The notes below the pieces were generated by a model that was not told the DNA's origin, ran no database searches, and was given only the letters and a program-made list of their open reading frames with translations. This document shows positions 7,071 to 10,456 of a DNA stretch of 10,456 nt, one piece after another; the first letter of the stretch is position 1, and each line of letters opens with the position of its first letter. The DNA is from an uncultured Gammaproteobacteria bacterium (GTDB taxonomy: Bacteria; Pseudomonadota; Gammaproteobacteria; Pseudomonadales; Azotimanducaceae): positions 1 through 10,456 of the forward strand of contig CAJWLI010000034.1 of assembly GCA_913043075.1 (NCBI GenBank), in the 5' to 3' direction. A program made the position numbers and the translations under genes.

Positions 7071-7100
7071 AAAAAAAAGGGGCTCAGAAGCCCCTTTTTT
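7071..7100. terminator. Bidirectional Rho-independent terminator
   Basis: GGGGCT (7079-7084) pairs with AGCCCC (7089-7094) around a four-base CAGA loop. Eight A residues precede the stem and six T residues follow it, so a T-tract exists on either strand and the A/T flanks can lengthen the stem. In the leftward direction of the genes it ends in eight T residues 20 nt after the receptor stop codon. The ribosome site of the next gene starts directly behind it. Confidence 0.93.
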
Positions 7101-7120
7101 AGCCAATATTGCTTAGAATT

Positions 7121-9493
7121 TCACATTGAGTACTTCAACTCAAGGGCATAAGTTCTCGGGGCGCCCCATCCCTGAAATCCACTGTTGGGCCCACCGCTGG
7201 GGAGGATTTCTGTCCCGCCCCCCAAGAATAGAACCTGCTCGCGGTACTCTTCGTCATTCAAATTTTTTCCGTAAAGCGAAATCGTTAGGTAACTTTCATT
7301 TTCTAACGGGAGTTCATAAGCAACCCTAGCGTCCACTAGATGATATCCATCTTGATAAGTTCGGTTGTCTATGCCCGCTCCAGTATTCACAAGCAATTGT
7401 CTTCCCGCATACTTGACCCCGATATTGGAATAAATCGTTCCTTTGCCAAGCTCATTTGCATAAGCGAGGTTCACGGACCAAGTTTCTTCTGGTGCTCTGT
7501 TTTCGTTATCGCCTGAGAGCCGTCGCAATGTGTCTACTGGATCGTTTGGTTCTCCTGGGATAGAGGAAATGCACCCGTCCACAAATTGACAAGCCAAATC
7601 GAAATCCTCTTCCTCAAGGTCCATAGACCCGTAATTAAAGGTCAAAGTTAGGTTATCGTTTATTAGCCATCTTCCCTCAAGCTCCCAGCCGTCGTAAGTT
7701 GACTCATTCGCATTATTTATAAGAGTAGTGGTCCCAGGGATTCTGTCTGCTGGAAGGACTATGATGTTCTGAATTTGCTCGTTCTCCTGGGTAAGCTCAA
7801 ACCAAGCCAAATTTAATTGGAGGCGGCCATCGAAGAACTCATTTTTTGAGCCAATCTCTATTTGATCGGCATATTCAGGCTCATATGGTGCCTCGCTTGG
7901 ATCCCCAGCCGAGCGGATGCTGAATCCGCCAGATCTGAATCCTTCAGAGTAATTCACATAGACATTATTGTCGCTGCTTATACTGTAGCTTGCTGAAGCC
8001 GTGAAGATGGTGTCGTCCCATTCGTCCTCAATTGAGTATGTGGTTCCTACGCGCGTTGGATAATCAGAAAAATCAAATTCGTTAATCGTATCTTCGGCGT
8101 CGAATAATCCGGTGCTATGGTCAAAGTAGGAATTGAATCCAGCTTTCTCTTCGTCGATCCTCCTCACTCCCAGCGAGACTTCAATGGCTTCGGTGGCCCT
8201 CCAAGTCAGAGATGCAAATATGGCGTTTGATTCCACATCCTCTGTTGCGAATTGAGTCGATCTTGCGTTGGGTAGCTGACAAAATGCCCCGTTATTGCGC
8301 GTGCCAGGGATTATCGCCGAACAAGGCACGCCCGCAGGCAGCCCAAGCGCGAGTTGGAAGAACTGATTTGTGCCCTGATAAAAATCTTGTTCGCTGTCGT
8401 AATAATAGTAACCTACCATGAAATCAACATCTTCACCCAAATTGCCATTTAGTCTCAGCTCTTGAGAGAAGACATCAAAACCCTGTTGTCTGAGTGTATG
8501 CAGCTGTGCAAATGGAGTTGAACCCAGGCCAATAGAGGGGCCCCCGTCGAAATCTTGATTAACACTGTCATAACTGTCGTGATAGCCTGTGATGCTGTAA
8601 AGCGTCAAGTTATCGTTTATGTTCCAGGTCGCTCGGATACCGAATTGGTCAACATCGTATATAGTCGGTTCCTCTTTGTTAGCCCTATTTTGAAATGGAT
8701 CATCTCCATCAAAACGCGGATCTTGCGGGCTTATTTGGCTAGTATCGTCGACGTTATCGTACGTCGCGATCATCTCGAAATTATCTGAAGGAGCCCACCT
8801 CAGCGCCACCGTCAAGGATTGAAAATCTACGTCGCCAGCAGTTTGACCGAGAGTCAGATTGTCGTAGTAGCCCTCCCTATTGCGCGTTATCGCGCCAACT
8901 TTTAATGCTAGCTGGTCGTCAATCAACGGAATATTAAAGCGAGCTTTAAAAACTTCTGAATCGAAGTTGCCGAACTCTGCACTAGTGTTCAAGCTAAACT
9001 CATTAAACTCAGGCTTTACCCTGTTTACAACGATGTTTCCACCAATAGTGTTCTTGCCAAATAGAACCCCCTGGGGGCCTCTGTTAACTTCTATGCTTTC
9101 AATATCGAAAGCGTCAATGAGTTGTCCCGTGTTTGACCCCAGTTGGATTCCGTCGACGATCAATCCAACTTGTGGGCTCTGAGTTTTCTCCGCTCCCCCG
9201 TAACCGATTCCTCTAATAAAAATTTGGCCGTTGCTGGGTCCAGCTGCGTTCATACCGATAAAGACGTTTGGCGCGAGGGAGTCGAAGTCTCTCAAAGTCG
9301 TTGGCTTAAGCTGCTCTATTCGCTCAGCGTTGAAAGCAGTTACCGAGAGTGGAACGTCTTGTTGTGACTCATTCCTCCGTCTAGAGGTTACCACCACCTC
9401 CTCCATGTCTCGGGCAGACTCTTCGGCAAGCGAAAAGTTACTAACGTTTAAAACGCCCAGCCCAAGGCTGAGCACGAGAATAATTCTCTTCAT
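7121..9493 (-). CDS. TonB-dependent outer-membrane receptor
   Basis: 790 residues. K2-R3 plus a hydrophobic stretch at 4-20 and S-L-A at 21-23 form a signal peptide with probable cleavage after A23. E-E-V-V-V-T-S at 31-37 is the likely TonB box, followed by the plug domain (about 45-160) with F-I-R-G-I-G, V-D-G-I, R-G-P-Q-G and the usual N-T-I-G-G-N-I end. The remainder is a beta-barrel of amphipathic strands and acidic loops, with E-G-F-R-S-G-G-F (517-524) and N-L-N-D-E-E-Y (744-750), both common in this receptor class. Cys pairs 391/405 and 635/641 fall in likely external loops and may be disulfides. The last residue is Met, not the usual Phe or Trp. GAGGGA precedes the ATG at 9491-9493. 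It would import a large or scarce substrate with TonB/ExbBD energy; siderophore versus organic carbon cannot be decided, but the enzymes downstream favour a carbon source. Confidence 0.96.
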   Translation of the reverse strand: MKRIILVLSLGLGVLNVSNFSLAEESARDMEEVVVTSRRRNESQQDVPLSVTAFNAERIEQLKPTTLRDFDSLAPNVFIGMNAAGPSNGQIFIRGIGYGGAEKTQSPQVGLIVDGIQLGSNTGQLIDAFDIESIEVNRGPQGVLFGKNTIGGNIVVNRVKPEFNEFSLNTSAEFGNFDSEVFKARFNIPLIDDQLALKVGAITRNREGYYDNLTLGQTAGDVDFQSLTVALRWAPSDNFEMIATYDNVDDTSQISPQDPRFDGDDPFQNRANKEEPTIYDVDQFGIRATWNINDNLTLYSITGYHDSYDSVNQDFDGGPSIGLGSTPFAQLHTLRQQGFDVFSQELRLNGNLGEDVDFMVGYYYYDSEQDFYQGTNQFFQLALGLPAGVPCSAIIPGTRNNGAFCQLPNARSTQFATEDVESNAIFASLTWRATEAIEVSLGVRRIDEEKAGFNSYFDHSTGLFDAEDTINEFDFSDYPTRVGTTYSIEDEWDDTIFTASASYSISSDNNVYVNYSEGFRSGGFSIRSAGDPSEAPYEPEYADQIEIGSKNEFFDGRLQLNLAWFELTQENEQIQNIIVLPADRIPGTTTLINNANESTYDGWELEGRWLINDNLTLTFNYGSMDLEEEDFDLACQFVDGCISSIPGEPNDPVDTLRRLSGDNENRAPEETWSVNLAYANELGKGTIYSNIGVKYAGRQLLVNTGAGIDNRTYQDGYHLVDARVAYELPLENESYLTISLYGKNLNDEEYREQVLFLGGGTEILPSGGPNSGFQGWGAPRTYALELKYSM

Positions 9494-9769
9494 ATCAATC
9501 TATCCCTCTTTTTACACTGAATCTTATTTTTTTTGACTAGGCTTGGAACACCTTCATAGTTTCTGCACTTTCTTACAATGCTGCTTCACAGTCAAGCGAA
9601 AAAAAACAAATAGAGCGTGTGAAAATCTCAATGGGGCAACAGGAGTTCAGGTTCAAAACCTGCGGGTTTGGAGTTCTTGGTGGCAGGCTTGCGAGGCTAA
9701 AGAAGCATCTTGTATCGGACGTTGCCTATTCGACTTTAAAAACCCCCTTATGTTTTTGACCAGATCAGA
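9494..9769. other. Intergenic region upstream of the receptor gene
   Basis: 276 nt without a convincing gene. It probably carries the receptor promoter. On the minus strand TAAGAT (9521-9526) lies 16 nt after TTCCAA (9543-9548), a weak -10/-35 match; TTGACT at 9590-9595 (minus strand) has no good -10 at proper spacing. A 15-bp palindrome is listed separately. I see no intrinsic terminator after the ThuA-like gene, so read-through into the receptor is possible. Confidence 0.5.
9648..9662. promoter_or_regulatory. 15-bp palindrome, possible operator
   Basis: CAGGTTCAAAACCTG has perfect 6-bp arms (CAGGTT/AACCTG) around a 3-base centre. It lies 155 nt upstream of the receptor start. Size and symmetry fit a dimeric repressor site such as a TetR operator, but the hairpin reading and chance are both possible. 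No second copy was noticed in the window. Confidence 0.3.
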
Positions 9770-10456
9770 CTATGGTGGGGATGAGGCGCAGTACTTAATC
9801 CCCCGCCTTAAAAGCTCATAATATTCTGGTTTATCCCACGAGCCCTTTTCGATTTCAGGATAGTACTCTGCGACTGGTTCCATATCCCAATGTCCTCGGC
9901 AATGACCAAGATTGAGATACAGTACTTCTCCCTTTCCTGTCCTCTTTATATAATAAACTGCCCGTTTCTCGTTATCGGTGAAATCGGAGTTTATCCAGCC
10001 ATCGCACGTGCCGCTATAATCGGAATACATCAGCAATTCGTTCTCTCCGTGCATTTTGCAAAGATATTGCTCGTCATCTGTCTGAAACTCACCAATATCT
10101 TTTACCAGTTCATGTCCCTTCGCCTCTGTTTTCACTGTAAAAAGCTGAATGGGTGGGTGAGCCATAAACTGAGAGCCTAGCAAGTCCATAAGTATCGGCG
10201 CAGTCTCCGGCGCATCAACGCCGTCCGCTGTAAACTCTAAGATCGAGTTTGTCCCGTGGAGTGCAAACCATTTTCCGCCGTTGGCTATGTACTCTTTCAA
10301 TGCCAATTGTTCGTGCTCTTCAGGCATCAGATTGCAGGTGTAGGTGATAAGAAAATCGCTATTCTGAATAGCTTCGATGTCATGAAAGTCTGGTGCAACC
10401 CTTGTCCTTACGTTAGGAAGTTCAAGCAACAGCTTCAAAATCTCTTGGCGGGCGAA
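9770..10456 (-). CDS. ThuA-like domain protein, 5'-truncated by window edge
   Basis: The frame is open to the window edge (first visible codon TTC at 10454-10456), giving 228 residues to a TAG at 9770. An internal TTG at 10436-10438 could be taken as a start, but the six residues before it, F-A-R-Q-E-I, fit the first helix of the family, so the real start lies outside. ThuA-type flavodoxin-like features are present: G-G-K-W-F-A-L-H-G (about 60-68), G-S-Q-F-M-A-H-P (94-101), D-E-Q-Y (128-131, where relatives have D-E-x-Y) and N-L-G-H-C-R-G-H-W (about 182-190). No signal peptide can be judged. The family is named after the trehalose-utilisation gene thuA and is linked to sugar or glycoside metabolism; the reaction is not well settled. 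It precedes the receptor by 276 nt on the same strand. Confidence 0.85.
   Translation of the reverse strand, partial: FARQEILKLLLELPNVRTRVAPDFHDIEAIQNSDFLITYTCNLMPEEHEQLALKEYIANGGKWFALHGTNSILEFTADGVDAPETAPILMDLLGSQFMAHPPIQLFTVKTEAKGHELVKDIGEFQTDDEQYLCKMHGENELLMYSDYSGTCDGWINSDFTDNEKRAVYYIKRTGKGEVLYLNLGHCRGHWDMEPVAEYYPEIEKGSWDKPEYYELLRRGIKYCASSPP

Noticed and set aside
7059..7106. N-terminal extension of the epoxide-hydrolase-like gene by 16 residues
   Set aside because: It would translate the terminator hairpin; the ATG at 7058 has a well-placed AAGGAG and begins the conserved domain.
9641..9676. tRNA-like GGTTCAAAACC segment
   Set aside because: It recalls a T-arm, but no acceptor, D or anticodon arms can be built around it; it is better described as a simple palindrome.
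9543..9821. Plus-strand 92-codon open frame
   Set aside because: Its composition is odd (many Cys and Trp, no recognisable fold), it has no good ribosome site, and it runs into the well-supported ThuA-like gene on the other strand.
1..10456. CRISPR arrays, insertion sequences, integrases, phage genes
   Set aside because: No regularly spaced repeats, terminal inverted repeats, transposase or integrase motifs were seen on either strand.

Overview
The window looks like an accessory catabolic locus of a Gram-negative, probably marine proteobacterium (gamma- or alphaproteobacterial). The evidence is a long TonB-dependent outer-membrane receptor with a cleavable signal peptide, moderate GC by eye, good Shine-Dalgarno sites, and gene types common in oligotrophic marine or sphingomonad-like degraders. 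The taxon is an inference; nothing here fixes it.

Layout: the left edge holds the last 42 codons of a plus-strand TetR-type regulator (1-129). All other genes are on the minus strand and read right to left. At the right edge is a ThuA-like protein that runs off the window (9770-10456). A 276-nt intergenic region containing a 15-bp palindrome follows. Then comes a 790-residue TonB-dependent receptor (7121-9493), closed by a strong bidirectional intrinsic terminator (7071-7100). Directly behind the terminator starts a tight run of eight genes: a limonene-1,2-epoxide-hydrolase-family protein, a histidine phosphatase, an aminoglycoside/ecdysteroid-kinase-like phosphotransferase, an NTF2/SnoaL-like protein, a zinc-type alcohol dehydrogenase, a Rieske oxygenase alpha subunit, an enoyl-CoA hydratase-like crotonase, and a second zinc-type alcohol dehydrogenase paralogous to the first. 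Gaps are 5 to 61 nt, with one 14-nt and one 1-nt overlap, so the eight genes probably form one transcription unit.

How the genes may work together (inference): the receptor imports a substrate too large or scarce for porins. The Rieske enzyme hydroxylates a ring or cleaves an ether. The two dehydrogenases oxidise alcohols. The epoxide-hydrolase-fold and NTF2-like proteins handle epoxide or enone chemistry, and the crotonase acts on a CoA thioester. A kinase and a phosphatase side by side suggest a phosphorylated intermediate. The mixture resembles terpenoid, steroid or aromatic degradation but matches no pathway I can name, and no ferredoxin, reductase, CoA ligase or acyl-CoA dehydrogenase is present here. 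The TetR gene is a candidate regulator.

Corrections of gene boundaries argued from the sequence: the crotonase starts at 2060 and the epoxide-hydrolase-like gene at 7058, both shorter than the longest open frames. The left-most dehydrogenase and the histidine phosphatase appear to start with TTG. The ThuA-like frame is open to the window edge and is therefore 5'-truncated.
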